DNA from: Kitasatospora sp. NBC_00458
GTDB lineage: Bacteria > Actinomycetota > Actinomycetes > Streptomycetales > Streptomycetaceae
Length of the DNA stretch: 64,000 nt
Assembly: GCF_036013975.1 (NCBI RefSeq)
Contig: NZ_CP107904.1
Coordinates: 2,666,001-2,730,000 of the forward strand
Direction of reading: 5' to 3'
Below, one piece after another: positions 45,201-54,709 of this stretch. Both the position numbers and the translations under genes were made by a program. Below the pieces are notes generated by a model that worked only from the letters and a program-made list of their open reading frames with translations, ran no database searches and was not told the origin of the DNA. Every line of letters starts with the position of its first letter. The stretch's first letter is position 1.

Positions 45201-47013
45201 CGAGCTGGAGGCGGAGGTCGCGCGGCTGGCCGTCACATCCGGAGCCGATCCCTCCACGTTCTCGACGCAGACCCTGCGCCGCTTCAGTCTGGATATTCTG
45301 GCGACGCTGTTCGTCCCCGAGCTGAACAGGCAAAGCAGCAATCGCAAAACGGTGGAGACCGTGCGTCTGCTGCTACGCCTGCCAGGCGAGAACAGCGAAT
45401 TGCCGGGCGGCCATGCTTGGCCTCGGCAGAGCGACTTCTACCAGCAGGTCGGCATCACGCAGGGCCGGGTCGCGCAGATCGTCTCCGAGCAGCGCCGCCG
45501 CTGGGCCAAGCACCCTGCGATCGAGCAGGTCCGGGCTGAGGTCATCGAGCTGCTCGCCGGCCTGGGGCGTGTAGCTTCTGCGGTGGAGATCGCGGATGCT
45601 CTCGCCGTACGGCGTGGCACCCAGCTGCAGGACAAGCGGCATCGCCGGGCCCTGGCGCTCGCAGCGGTCCGGGTCGCGGTGGAGATCGACCAGCTGAAGC
45701 GGGATGACAAGGCGATCGCTCACCTAGCGAACCGGGACGCGGCCGATGACGTCCTTGGCGCGGGGCTGCTGGCGCTGGAATACCGCGAGGCCATCGACGC
45801 GCCCGATACCCCGTCCGCCCCCGGGCTCTTGGACTACGCGGCACGACTCGGCAAGGTCGCCGACCGACTGGCCCGCTCGGAGACACTGCCGACTTCGGGG
45901 ACAGTACTGACAGAGCTGTCAGCCGTCGCCCAACCGAGCGGCAATGTGCCCGAGTGGGACGAGCGCCGGATGGTGACGTTGGCAGCTGCTGCTTCCCAGC
46001 GGGCGGCCGCGACACCTCGTCTGGAGATCTATCCGCGCGACCTGTCCCTGGTGCGTGCTCTGCGGATTACCCAGGCCGGCGTGGTGCGATGGGTGCCAGA
46101 GCTGCCGACCGAACTGCAGCCGGGGCTCACCGCGGCGGACGTCCACAGGCATGTACGGGCACGCTTCCCAGAGTTGTCAGCGGAGCTACCGGAGGGCGGC
46201 GCGCTGTCACGGGCGCTGGCGGAGGCTGGATTCGACCTCGTGCTGGGCGTCCGCGAAGGAAGCCGCCAGGAGCGCTACATCCCTCGCCCCATGGACGGCA
46301 GGACCACCGGGGCTACGTTCATGACCGTGATCCCCGGCCGCGGCTCCGATCGTAGCTCGTCCAGGCCGGCGACGACGCAGCTTTACTCCGACAATCCTGA
46401 GGAGCGCTTGCAGGCCCGCGCCGACCAGCAGCTCGCGGACGCTCGGGAGCGCGATGGGTTCAGAGTGCTGACCGTCCGTACCCAGGTGGCAGGCGCGGCG
46501 CGGGAAGCGCTCGTGCGGGAGTACGGCGTCGAGCCAGTGTCCGCGGCAGGCCTCTTCCTGGCCGCGCTGCACGAGCAAGTGGATCCTCGCCCCAGGCCGA
46601 CCTGGGAGACGATCCTGCGTGCGGACGTCGCGCCGGCCGGAACGACGGCGCGGATGAAGTTCAGCGAGTATGCCGTCACTGCTTGGGGCGCGGCCGAGGC
46701 GCGACTCACGGATCTGGTGCGAACAGGGGAAAGCAGTCCGTTGCTGGTGACCGACGCGGCGGTCTTCGCCCGGTACGACGCAATGGGCGTCCTGCACCGG
46801 CTCGCCGAATGGGCGCGGCAGGGTCGACGCGGCCTCTGGCTGCTGTGTCCGCAGTCGGACGCCACGGCACCGCCGCACTTCGGGGCGACGGTGGTGCCGT
46901 ATCAGGCAGGCCTTAACGAGTGGGTCAAGCTCAACGATGCTTGGGTGAACGAGAAAAAGCTGCCAGCCGCACCGGCGATGGCGAACGTGAACGGGACTGG
47001 AGATTCGCAGTGA
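42283..47013 (+). CDS. pglW: BREX-2 serine/threonine kinase PglW with NERD and double kinase domains
   Basis: A 1576-residue protein. Residues about 30-120 form a NERD nuclease-related domain with Asp54 and Glu67-x-Lys69 of the PD-(D/E)xK pattern. Residues about 220-500 are a degenerate kinase: it keeps APE (407-409) but reads YHRT (328-331) where the catalytic Asp should be. Residues about 550-840 are a second kinase with a glycine loop at 559-563, Lys588, WHRDIKPDN (688-696) and DFS (713-715), probably the active one. The C-terminal half has a helix-hairpin segment (GLTTVQDLLDLSQRG, PGLGAKTRRELQDRM) and a sigma-like helical part (GITQGRVAQIVSEQRRRW). GGAAGGAG lies 9 nt before GTG 42283. It overlaps pglX by 4 nt. 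In the Pgl system PglW is the kinase needed for phage resistance. Confidence 0.93.
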   Translation: MMEDGRWTTVTDSEFEHERRGLSAIRRQLPNADPWRAWSNFTFTANSGHVREVDLLVVTPGGVHLIELKDWHGSVESRNGTWLQTQPSGRQVAHSNPLHLANKKAKELASLLSQSAGPHDRKRWWVSEAVCFTDNALDVRLPSHDRNGVFDVKGLVEHLSRPPRDEASRIKSVDSAQLTRLLARIGIARSNAEYRVGPYRLDRKAFDSGPTWADYLGHHADLQEVARVRIYLRERGADQSLQESVERAARREAAVLTGFRHPGVVQLAQYDASGHSAGPALIFKYDQRTLRLDEYMAQYGEKLDLPARMALVRQLAETVRSAHSRRLYHRTLSARAVHVVPVRRTPGASEDAAWLTPRLQLSDWQVALRSGSASQGGTAALERAGLAPTRASHLGQHLSEAADPYLAPELTVRDADPIALDVYGLGVLTYLLVTGQAPASSQAELEAKLEQDEGLRPGAVKDGVPQDLDLLVDCATAYDPQRRLATVDEFLELLEDVESAITEPTAGTGSAGHDAKKQSAADAGTVPAHTKPEPEPEPDPLQAVAGQVLAGRWEVLRRIGTGSTSRAFLVRDLTVEEEGKTRSLAVLKIALSDNRAAVLRREAESMSLLRPDSRVIRLKVPEPVLIGGRTVLVLEYVGDERAALEGRSKQETVARQLREQGRLTIDQLDAYGDYLFGAVDFLEGEGVWHRDIKPDNIAIRVRPNRTRELVLIDFSLANLDVKEVEAGTEGYLDPFIGTLTRSVYDAHAERYAVAVTLHEMASAELPVWGDGRALPRQTDPVAFPTARVAADAFDPQVRDALIAFFAQALHRDVAKRFSDLKPMRDAWKRIFLALDEVRPSSRTRHADPSAPTGPEQQTVAEGDTSAEAAVTEAEPESVSDHRNALAAQVTSGTLLDLSGLSPAAVSFVHGLGLTTVQDLLDLSQRGLVNKPGLGAKTRRELQDRMKQWRIALAQQPAAPLGAEGREAAGAELSELEAEVARLAVTSGADPSTFSTQTLRRFSLDILATLFVPELNRQSSNRKTVETVRLLLRLPGENSELPGGHAWPRQSDFYQQVGITQGRVAQIVSEQRRRWAKHPAIEQVRAEVIELLAGLGRVASAVEIADALAVRRGTQLQDKRHRRALALAAVRVAVEIDQLKRDDKAIAHLANRDAADDVLGAGLLALEYREAIDAPDTPSAPGLLDYAARLGKVADRLARSETLPTSGTVLTELSAVAQPSGNVPEWDERRMVTLAAAASQRAAATPRLEIYPRDLSLVRALRITQAGVVRWVPELPTELQPGLTAADVHRHVRARFPELSAELPEGGALSRALAEAGFDLVLGVREGSRQERYIPRPMDGRTTGATFMTVIPGRGSDRSSSRPATTQLYSDNPEERLQARADQQLADARERDGFRVLTVRTQVAGAAREALVREYGVEPVSAAGLFLAALHEQVDPRPRPTWETILRADVAPAGTTARMKFSEYAVTAWGAAEARLTDLVRTGESSPLLVTDAAVFARYDAMGVLHRLAEWARQGRRGLWLLCPQSDATAPPHFGATVVPYQAGLNEWVKLNDAWVNEKKLPAAPAMANVNGTGDSQ

Positions 47014-50000
47014 TCGACCGCAAGGCGCTGTTGGCGGACCTGATCAAGCAGGTGAAGCTTGTCGAGGCTGACCTGAAGAAGCAGATCCCGGCGGTGCCAG
47101 AGGTACGGGACCGACTGCGCGCGGAGTACGACAAAGCGCGGGAGGTCGGGCGTACGGCGAGTACCTGGACCGAGTGGAGCGGCGAGCGAGCCACGCAGGC
47201 TGCTGTCGCGTGGGTTCTGGGTACGGTGTTCGTGCGGTTCTGCGAGGACAACGGGCTGATCGGCGAGCCGTATCTGGCGGGCCCGGAACGGGAGCGCTTC
47301 GCGCTGGCGGAGGAACGGCAGGAGGAGTTCCTCGCTGCGGACGCAGCGCGGACTCACCGTGACTGGCTACTGGCTGCGTTCGGGGAGATCGGCGCAGGCC
47401 AAGCGGGGCGTCTGCTGTTCGACGAGAAGCACAACGCGCTGTTCCAGGTTCCGATCTCACACGACGGCGCGAAGGAGCTGGTGGCGTTCTGGCGACTGCG
47501 CGGCGAGGACGGCTCGCTGGTGCACAACTTCGCCGACCCGCTTGTCGTGGACGCGGACGGCGTGCCGAGCGGGTGGGACACGCGGTTCCTCGGAGACCTG
47601 TACCAGGACCTGTCGGAGTCGGCGAGGAAGACGTACGCGCTGCTGCAGACCCCGGAGTTCGTGGAGGAGTTCATCCTCGACCGGACGCTGGACAAGGCCG
47701 TGCTCGAGTTCGGGTACGAGGGTATCCGCATGATCGACCCGACATGTGGATCGGGCCACTTCGTGCTGGGGACGTTCTGGCGACTGTTCGGCCTGTGGAC
47801 GAAGGGCCGGCCGGGCAAGGATGCGCACGAGCGGGTCCGGGCGGCGATGAACTCCGTGCACGGGGTGGACATCAACCCGTTCGCGGTGGCGATCGCGCGA
47901 TTCCGACTGCTGGTCGCGGGGATGTCGGCGGCGGACGTGCGAACGCTCGTGGAGGCCGGGAAGTACGACTGGCCTATGCACCTGGCGGTGGGCGACTCGC
48001 TCATCAAGCACCGGCAGCTGGAGCTAACACTGTTGGGTGAGACCACGGGCGACCCGCTGGCCGAGTTCGCATACGCGACGGAGGACGTGCAAGAGCACAA
48101 GGGGATCCTGGAGGAGGGCAGCTACCACGTTGTCGTAGGAAACCCGCCTTACATTACGGTGAAAGACAAAAAGCTTAACGCGCTTTACAGGGATCTATAC
48201 AAGTCATGCGCGGGCATCTATGCACTATCAGTGCCGTTCGCAGAACGATTCTTTCAGCTGGCCCGCACCGGCCGAACCGATGGTCGCGAATATGGCTTCG
48301 TAGGACAAATCACGTCGAACTCTTTCACAAAGAGAGAATTCGGATCCAAGCTGATCGAACAGTACTTCGCACATAAGGTCGAACTTACCGAAGTTATCGA
48401 CACATCAGTTGCCGTTATTCCGGGCCATAAGACTCCAACCATCATTCTGATTGGGCGACGACGATCCGGAGCCGCCCGCGCAACTACGGTTCGCACTGTC
48501 CGGGGAATTCAGAGCGAATCCGCCTCAGAGGTCGATAGCAAGCCAGGTCCGGCATGGCAAGCAATCGTGGATCAGATCGACACACCCGGATCCGCGAGCC
48601 CCTGGGTCTCGGTGGATGACCTGGACCGCGGCCAGTATTTTGGCAAGAAGCCTTGGATTCTTAATGACGGTGGCCTAGATCTAGTAAATCAGCTCGAAAC
48701 GATCAGCTCGTCCCACCTGAGCGATCATGTCCTTCGGATTGGATTCTACGGCGATACTCATGCCGATGATGCAATGATCTTCCCCGGGGATGTACTTGCT
48801 CGTGCAGCCGCAGAGCCTGATTACATTAGGAAAATCTGCATCGGCGAAGATACGCGCGACTACACATTCACCAGCGGCAGTCACGTCTACCATCCATACG
48901 ATGATTTGCGCCAACTGGCGCCAATCAACCGTATGCCAAATCTTTCACGGCTCCTCTGGAGCAACCGGACCGAGCTGGGAAATCGATCAACCTTCTCTGG
49001 GAACACTTATTTTCAAGACAATAAGCCCTGGTGGAAGTGGCATCAACTCCCCAAAGATAGCGAAGCGCACCCCTGGTCTCTCAATCTGGCATTCGTAGCA
49101 ACCCATAATCATTTCACGCTAAATCGCAATGGCTACGCAGCCACGCGAACCGCCCCAGTGGTAAAGCTCAAGAGTGGCTCGACAGAAGAGAAGCATTTTG
49201 GCCTCCTTGGAATTCTGAACAGCTCCACAGCTTGCTTCTGGCTGAAGCAGTACTGCTTCTGCAAGGGAAATGCTACGGCATCGAGCGGCATGGCGGATCA
49301 GCCATGGTCGTGGAACTATGAATTCAATGGCACAAATCTTGAGAAGCTACCAATTCCTGCACACTTTCCCGTTTCACTCACGGCAACCCTCGACTCACTA
49401 GCCCGCGAGATGACGTCTGCAATCGCACCGACGCCTGGGGCTGGCGGCGCGCCAACGCGGCAAGCACTCCGTTCAGCGCGCGAGAAATGGGAAAGAGTTC
49501 GGGCTAAAATGATTTCCTATCAAGAGGAGCTGGACTGGCAGGTATATGCACTATATGGCTTGCACGCAGATGATCTCCGAATGACCGGAGAACAAGTTCC
49601 CGATCTTGCATTGGGGCAGCGTGCATTTGAGATCGTCTTGGCTCGTAAAGTTGCACAAGGTGAGGTAGAAACCCGATGGTTCAGCCATCATAACTCTATT
49701 CCCATTACCGAGCTTCCCGACCACTGGTCCGACGAGTACAAAACAATTGTCAACGCCCGGATCGCCGCTATCGAGTCCTCCCGTGCGATCAACCTCATCG
49801 AGCGCCCCGAGTACAAGCGCCGCTGGCAGACCGAAGGCTGGGAGAAGCTTGAAGCTCAGGCGCTACGCGCCTGGCTGCTCGGGCGCATCGAGGCGCGCCA
49901 CTTCTGGTACTCCTACGACGAAAACGTCGTCGAGCAGCCCCGTATCCAGACAGTCTCCTCGCTCGTCAGCGAGCTGACCCAGGACGAGGACTTCGTTTCC

Positions 50001-50690
50001 GTCGCCGCGCTCTACGCACCGCAAAAGGGCCTCGCCGACACCGTCGCCGCGCTGCTCTCGGACGAACATGTCCCATTCCTTCCCGCCCTACGCTATAAGC
50101 CCACCGGCATGACCAAGCGCATTCAGTGGGAAGAGGTCTGGGCGGAGCAGCGTCGCGAGGATGCCGCACCTGACGAGCCGTCGAAGAGGAAGGTCCGCGA
50201 CGCGATCCCCGTCCCACCGAAGTACACCTCCGCCGACTTCCTCAAGCCGTCGTACTGGAAGGCTCGCGGCAAGCTCGACGTGCCAAAGGAGCGCTTCGTC
50301 TCCTACCTCTCTCCGGCCCTCCTCGGCTGGGCCGGCTGGGATCACCGTGAGCAAGCACAGGCCCTCGCTGTGCACATCACCGAGCGTTACCAGAATGGTG
50401 CGGACCGAGACGAGCTGCTCCCGTTGCTCGCCGGGCTGCTCGAGCTCCAGCCATGGCTGATGCAGTGGCACAACGAGTTCGACGCGATGTACTCCGGTAG
50501 CCCCGCCGGCTTCTTCGAGGGATTCCGTACCAACCTGCAGGGTGAGTTCGGCATCACCGACGACGACCTCCGCTCCTGGCGCCCGGCCCCGCCCGCCCGT
50601 GGGCGTGCAGCTACTGCCCGGAAGACCAAGAAGGCGGCCACACCGGCTCCTGACACGCTCCCCGAGCCAGCTTCCGACTCCCATATCTGA
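47010..50690 (+). CDS. pglX: BREX-2 adenine-specific DNA methyltransferase PglX
   Basis: A 1226-residue N6-adenine methyltransferase. The SAM motif is DPTCGSGHF (243-251) and the catalytic motif NPPY is at 378-381. The segment between about residues 375 and 910 carries the target-recognition part and is clearly AT-richer than the rest. The C-terminus ends in a Lys/Ala/Pro tail. GTG 47010 overlaps the pglW TGA as GTGA. In BREX, PglX marks host DNA and is also needed for defence. The S. coelicolor pglX is known to phase-vary through a G tract; no run of six or more G is seen in this copy. Confidence 0.95.
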   Translation: MIDRKALLADLIKQVKLVEADLKKQIPAVPEVRDRLRAEYDKAREVGRTASTWTEWSGERATQAAVAWVLGTVFVRFCEDNGLIGEPYLAGPERERFALAEERQEEFLAADAARTHRDWLLAAFGEIGAGQAGRLLFDEKHNALFQVPISHDGAKELVAFWRLRGEDGSLVHNFADPLVVDADGVPSGWDTRFLGDLYQDLSESARKTYALLQTPEFVEEFILDRTLDKAVLEFGYEGIRMIDPTCGSGHFVLGTFWRLFGLWTKGRPGKDAHERVRAAMNSVHGVDINPFAVAIARFRLLVAGMSAADVRTLVEAGKYDWPMHLAVGDSLIKHRQLELTLLGETTGDPLAEFAYATEDVQEHKGILEEGSYHVVVGNPPYITVKDKKLNALYRDLYKSCAGIYALSVPFAERFFQLARTGRTDGREYGFVGQITSNSFTKREFGSKLIEQYFAHKVELTEVIDTSVAVIPGHKTPTIILIGRRRSGAARATTVRTVRGIQSESASEVDSKPGPAWQAIVDQIDTPGSASPWVSVDDLDRGQYFGKKPWILNDGGLDLVNQLETISSSHLSDHVLRIGFYGDTHADDAMIFPGDVLARAAAEPDYIRKICIGEDTRDYTFTSGSHVYHPYDDLRQLAPINRMPNLSRLLWSNRTELGNRSTFSGNTYFQDNKPWWKWHQLPKDSEAHPWSLNLAFVATHNHFTLNRNGYAATRTAPVVKLKSGSTEEKHFGLLGILNSSTACFWLKQYCFCKGNATASSGMADQPWSWNYEFNGTNLEKLPIPAHFPVSLTATLDSLAREMTSAIAPTPGAGGAPTRQALRSAREKWERVRAKMISYQEELDWQVYALYGLHADDLRMTGEQVPDLALGQRAFEIVLARKVAQGEVETRWFSHHNSIPITELPDHWSDEYKTIVNARIAAIESSRAINLIERPEYKRRWQTEGWEKLEAQALRAWLLGRIEARHFWYSYDENVVEQPRIQTVSSLVSELTQDEDFVSVAALYAPQKGLADTVAALLSDEHVPFLPALRYKPTGMTKRIQWEEVWAEQRREDAAPDEPSKRKVRDAIPVPPKYTSADFLKPSYWKARGKLDVPKERFVSYLSPALLGWAGWDHREQAQALAVHITERYQNGADRDELLPLLAGLLELQPWLMQWHNEFDAMYSGSPAGFFEGFRTNLQGEFGITDDDLRSWRPAPPARGRAATARKTKKAATPAPDTLPEPASDSHI
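48130..49740 (+). other. AT-rich segment inside pglX
   Basis: Counting by hand, rows 48301-48360 and 49081-49140 have 43% and 45% G+C, against 73% for 47881-47940. Codons ending in A or T become common. The edges fall just before NPPY and about 320 codons before the C-terminus, as expected for an exchanged target-recognition module. Confidence 0.85.
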
Positions 50691-50728
50691 CCACCCCTCA
50701 CTCCCAGGAACGCAGAAGCGAGACCCCC

Positions 50729-53700
50729 GTGGCCACCAACCGTCAGTCCTCCCCCGGCACCCCGCCGCAGCCCCCGCTGCTGCGGGAGGTCATCGACATC
50801 AAGCCCCGCATCTCCACCTCGGACTTCGTCCTCAAGCTCGCCGAGGCCGTCACCGAGGAGGGCTCAGCTGCCGCCTTGCGGGACTACGTCATCACCGACC
50901 GTCTGGTGGAGAACTTCGACGAGGCCACGGGGCTCATCCGCGCCGCCCTCGAGGGCCAAACCTCAAAGGCCGCTTACCTCCACGGCTCCTTCGGTTCCGG
51001 TAAGTCGCACTTTATGGCCGTTCTGCATGCCCTCCTCCGGGGTGACCAGGCGGCCCGCGCCCGTGAGGAGTTCACCGACCTCCTCGCCCGCAACGCCGAT
51101 TGGCTGGGCGGCGGTACGGCACAGCACGCCCGTAAGCGGTTTCTGCTCGTGCCTTACCACATGCTCGGTGCGAAGTCCCTGGAGCAGCGGGTTCTCGGCG
51201 GGTACGTCGCCCATATCAAGGCTCTGCACCCCGAAGCGCCGACCCCGCAGGTCTACCGCACCGACTCCCTCATGGAGAACATTCAGGCCACCCGCCGCAA
51301 CGTCGGCGACGACCTGTTCATCTCCAAACTAGCGGAGTCCGGAGACGAGGCAGTAGTAGACGACGAGTGGGGCGACGCATTCGCCTGGACGACCGAGAAG
51401 CTCGACGCAGCCATCCACGCCGAGCAGATCGTTCGCGACGATGACGACGTCGACCAAGCGGCTCCGATCAACATCGTCGCCCCCACCACCCCCGCCGAGC
51501 TCCGTGCCAAGCTGGTGCACGATGCGCTGATCAGCTGGTTCCCCGGGTTCTTCAGCAACGCGGCCGAGGACGAGTACGGCTTCATCTCCCTCGACCGCGG
51601 TCTCGGCATCATCGCCGAGCACGCCAAGGCCCTCGGCTACGACGGTGTGATCCTGTTCCTCGACGAGCTGATCCTCTGGCTGGCCAACTCGATCCACGAC
51701 AGCAAGTTCGTCGCCCGCGAGGCTGGCAAGATCACCAACTTCATCGAGGGCGGCGACGCCCGCCGCGCGATTCCGGTCATCTCGTTCATCGCCCGCCAAC
51801 GCGATCTGCGTGAGCTCGTCGGCGAGGAGGTCTCCGGCTCCGCCGAGGCCGCGATCCAGGACACGCTCAGCCTGGCGTCCGGTCGCTTCGACCTGATCAC
51901 GCTCGAGGACCGCAACCTCCCCGTCATCGCCAATAAGCGACTGCTCCAGCCCATCGACGCTGCAGCCGAAGCCCGTATCGACACGGCCTTCGCCAAGGCC
52001 AAGAGGGTCTCGCCCCAGGTCTGGGACATCCTCCTCGGCTCCGAGGAGGGGACGACCGGCGCCGACGAGGCATCGTTCCGTCTGACGTACCCCTTCTCCC
52101 CCGCCTTCATGGACACCCTGGTCCACATCTCCGGCGCGCTTCAGCGTTCCCGTACCGGCCTCAAGCTGATGGGCCAGCTGCTCGCCGATCACCGCAACGA
52201 TGCCCGCCTCGAGCAGCTGATCCCCATCGGCGATCTCTACCAGGTGATCGCCGCCGGCGGTGACGAGCCCTTTGTCGCCAAGTTGAAGGCCGAGTTCAAG
52301 GCCGCCGACAAGCTCTACAAGAACAAGCTCCGCCCGTACCTCCTCGAGACCTACAGCCTCACCGAGGACGACGTCGTGGCAGCGGACTCCGGCCCCGCCG
52401 CCATCACCGACCCGCAGCTACGCCAGCGCCTCAATGCCTTCCGCGGCGACAACCGCCTGATCTGCACCCTCCTGTTGTCTGCCCTCGCGCCCAGTGTCCC
52501 CGCGCTACGCGACCTGACGCTGCGTCGCCTGACGGCGCTGAACCACGGCTCGATCACCTCGCCCATCCCCGGCGGTGAGATCGGCATGGCAAAGAGCAAG
52601 GTCGCCGAGTGGGCCACCCGCTTCGCGGAGATCAAGCCGACCGGCACCGACTCCACCCCGGGCGTCCGGCTTGAGCTCGTCGGCGTGGACGTGGATTCCG
52701 TGATCGCCAATGCCAACGTCAACAACCGCCCCGGCACCCGGCGCGCGCTGATGAGGAAGCTCCTGTGGGAGGAGCTCGGCGTGTCGTCCGAGGGCCGGCT
52801 CACCGGTGACGAGCTGCCGTTCACCTGGCGCGGGTCGGCCCGCTCGGTCGAGGTGGCCTTCGGCAACATCGCCGACCGCAACGACCTCGAGGACCACGAA
52901 TTCAGGCCGTCCACCGATTCGGCGTGGAAGCTCGTCTTCGACATGCCGTACGACGAGGGCGCCTATGGCCCCGCAGAGGACGCCAACCGCGTCCGCGAGT
53001 TCCGCACCCAGAACAACCGTCCGAACACGGTCTGCTGGATCCCGAGCCACTTCAGCGCAGGCCGCTACGGCGACTTCCAGCGCCTGGTCACCATCGACTC
53101 CGCCCTCGATGACCCCAAGCGCTTCGATACCCAGTACGCGGCACACCTGAATCCTGACAACCGGCAGCGTGCCAAGGGGCTTCTCGAAGGCCAGCGCGAG
53201 ACGCTGATCCAGACCGTCAAGAAGGCGCTTCGCCAGGCATACGGACTGAACGCCAAGTCCGAGACCGACGTGCAACCCGGCTACGACGAGCACCTCATGC
53301 CGATCCCGGACATCACGCTGACCACCTCCATCGGCCAGTCGCTGCACGACGCGGCCCGGCACGTCGCACGACAGCTGCTGAACGTGCAGTACCCGGCGCA
53401 CCCCGACTTCGACCCGGACGGCAAACACCTCCCGGTCAGGGCCTCCGACATGAAGACCGTCTTCGGCTACGTCCGCCAGGCCGTTGACAGCGGCGACGAC
53501 CGGGTCGAGGTGCTTGCCAAGGACCGGGACCTGATGCGCCGCATCGCTGGGCCGCTGAAGCTGGGTGTACAGCATGAGGCGTACTTCCAGCTCGGTCGCC
53601 ACTGGGTTGAGCATTTCAACAGGAAGGCTGCGTCCCTGGACACTTCCGAAGTCCTCTCGGTGGTCAAGCTCACCGACTGGATCAACGAGCCCGACGCGTA

Positions 53701-54709
53701 CGGGCTTGACCCCTTCGTCGCCAACCTCGTCATCGCTGCCTTCGCCGAGCAGGCCGACCGCGTCTGGACCAGGCAGGGCGGACCGGTGGATCCGCCCCCC
53801 GCCGATCCCTCGGCGATCCGCTCCGACTACTCGCTGCGCGAGCAGGCCAAGCCCGAGCAGGAGGACTGGGACGAGGCCCGCGCCCGGTTCATGGACATCG
53901 TCGGCGAGAAGGCCCCGACCCTGCGGCGCGGAAGGATCGTCAGCCACTTCGCCAAGCAGATCACCGACTTCGCTCGGCAGCAGCAGGCGGCGGCGGACAA
54001 CCTGGTCGCCCAGCTTCTGAAGCACGCCCGCACGCTCGGGCTCGACGAGGACGACAGCAGCGGCCGCCTCTACCTGGCCCGCCGTTCGGCGGAATTGCTG
54101 GACGCGCTGATCGTCGCCGGCAGCGGCACGAACAGCGCCAAGCAGGTCGTCACCACTCTGGCCTCCTTCGACCTGGGCGGCGTACCGGCCCGCCGGTACG
54201 GCACCTCCGTCAAGTCGGCGCACCGGATCACCGCCGCGCTCGCCCAGACCGGCTGGGAGATGCTGGAACTCGGCGCTTCCAACGGGCCCGAGGGACAGGC
54301 GGTACTCGAGTCACTGCGCGGAGCCGCGCGGGCGGACGAGCTGACGGCACCTCTCGCCGCAGCGCTCGACAGGGCCCAGAAGGAGATCGTGAACGTGATG
54401 CGGCGCGCACAGGCCGCCGCACGCGCTGCGGCCCCCGCACCAACCCCGACGCTGCCGCCCGAGCCCGTCGAACCGCCGGTCAGTGCGGCCTCGGTGGACC
54501 TGGGGACCACCACCAGCCACCCCCCGCTGCCCATCGAAGACCCGACGCTTCCCACGCCGTCAAACTCGACACAGCGCGCTCCACGCCGCTCCGGCGGAGG
54601 GCGGACCACCGCTGCCCGCATGCTCGCTGAGCTGCGTGCCGAGCTGGATGACCTGGCCGCCCGCGAACCCGACGCCGTGATCGAGATCAGTTGGCGGGTG
54701 GTGGAGTGA
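50729..54709 (+). CDS. pglY: BREX-2 ATPase PglY
   Basis: A 1326-residue P-loop protein of the PglY/BrxC group. Walker A is GSFGSGKSH (residues 86-94). Walker B is ILFLDELILWL, with Asp312-Glu313. ISFIARQRDLRELVGEEVSG is a further recognisable stretch. The long C-terminal half is helical and ends in a Pro-rich linker before RTTAARMLAELRAELDDLA. GTG 50729 lies 38 bp after pglX, with AGGAA upstream. Its TGA overlaps the pglZ start. In Pgl/BREX it is required for defence; its exact action is not settled. Codon use is that of the host. Confidence 0.93.
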   Translation: MATNRQSSPGTPPQPPLLREVIDIKPRISTSDFVLKLAEAVTEEGSAAALRDYVITDRLVENFDEATGLIRAALEGQTSKAAYLHGSFGSGKSHFMAVLHALLRGDQAARAREEFTDLLARNADWLGGGTAQHARKRFLLVPYHMLGAKSLEQRVLGGYVAHIKALHPEAPTPQVYRTDSLMENIQATRRNVGDDLFISKLAESGDEAVVDDEWGDAFAWTTEKLDAAIHAEQIVRDDDDVDQAAPINIVAPTTPAELRAKLVHDALISWFPGFFSNAAEDEYGFISLDRGLGIIAEHAKALGYDGVILFLDELILWLANSIHDSKFVAREAGKITNFIEGGDARRAIPVISFIARQRDLRELVGEEVSGSAEAAIQDTLSLASGRFDLITLEDRNLPVIANKRLLQPIDAAAEARIDTAFAKAKRVSPQVWDILLGSEEGTTGADEASFRLTYPFSPAFMDTLVHISGALQRSRTGLKLMGQLLADHRNDARLEQLIPIGDLYQVIAAGGDEPFVAKLKAEFKAADKLYKNKLRPYLLETYSLTEDDVVAADSGPAAITDPQLRQRLNAFRGDNRLICTLLLSALAPSVPALRDLTLRRLTALNHGSITSPIPGGEIGMAKSKVAEWATRFAEIKPTGTDSTPGVRLELVGVDVDSVIANANVNNRPGTRRALMRKLLWEELGVSSEGRLTGDELPFTWRGSARSVEVAFGNIADRNDLEDHEFRPSTDSAWKLVFDMPYDEGAYGPAEDANRVREFRTQNNRPNTVCWIPSHFSAGRYGDFQRLVTIDSALDDPKRFDTQYAAHLNPDNRQRAKGLLEGQRETLIQTVKKALRQAYGLNAKSETDVQPGYDEHLMPIPDITLTTSIGQSLHDAARHVARQLLNVQYPAHPDFDPDGKHLPVRASDMKTVFGYVRQAVDSGDDRVEVLAKDRDLMRRIAGPLKLGVQHEAYFQLGRHWVEHFNRKAASLDTSEVLSVVKLTDWINEPDAYGLDPFVANLVIAAFAEQADRVWTRQGGPVDPPPADPSAIRSDYSLREQAKPEQEDWDEARARFMDIVGEKAPTLRRGRIVSHFAKQITDFARQQQAAADNLVAQLLKHARTLGLDEDDSSGRLYLARRSAELLDALIVAGSGTNSAKQVVTTLASFDLGGVPARRYGTSVKSAHRITAALAQTGWEMLELGASNGPEGQAVLESLRGAARADELTAPLAAALDRAQKEIVNVMRRAQAAARAAAPAPTPTLPPEPVEPPVSAASVDLGTTTSHPPLPIEDPTLPTPSNSTQRAPRRSGGGRTTAARMLAELRAELDDLAAREPDAVIEISWRVVE

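Noticed and set aside
47010..50690. G-tract phase-variation switch inside pglX, as in S. coelicolor
   Set aside because: No run of six or more G was found in this pglX; the only notable run is in pglZ.
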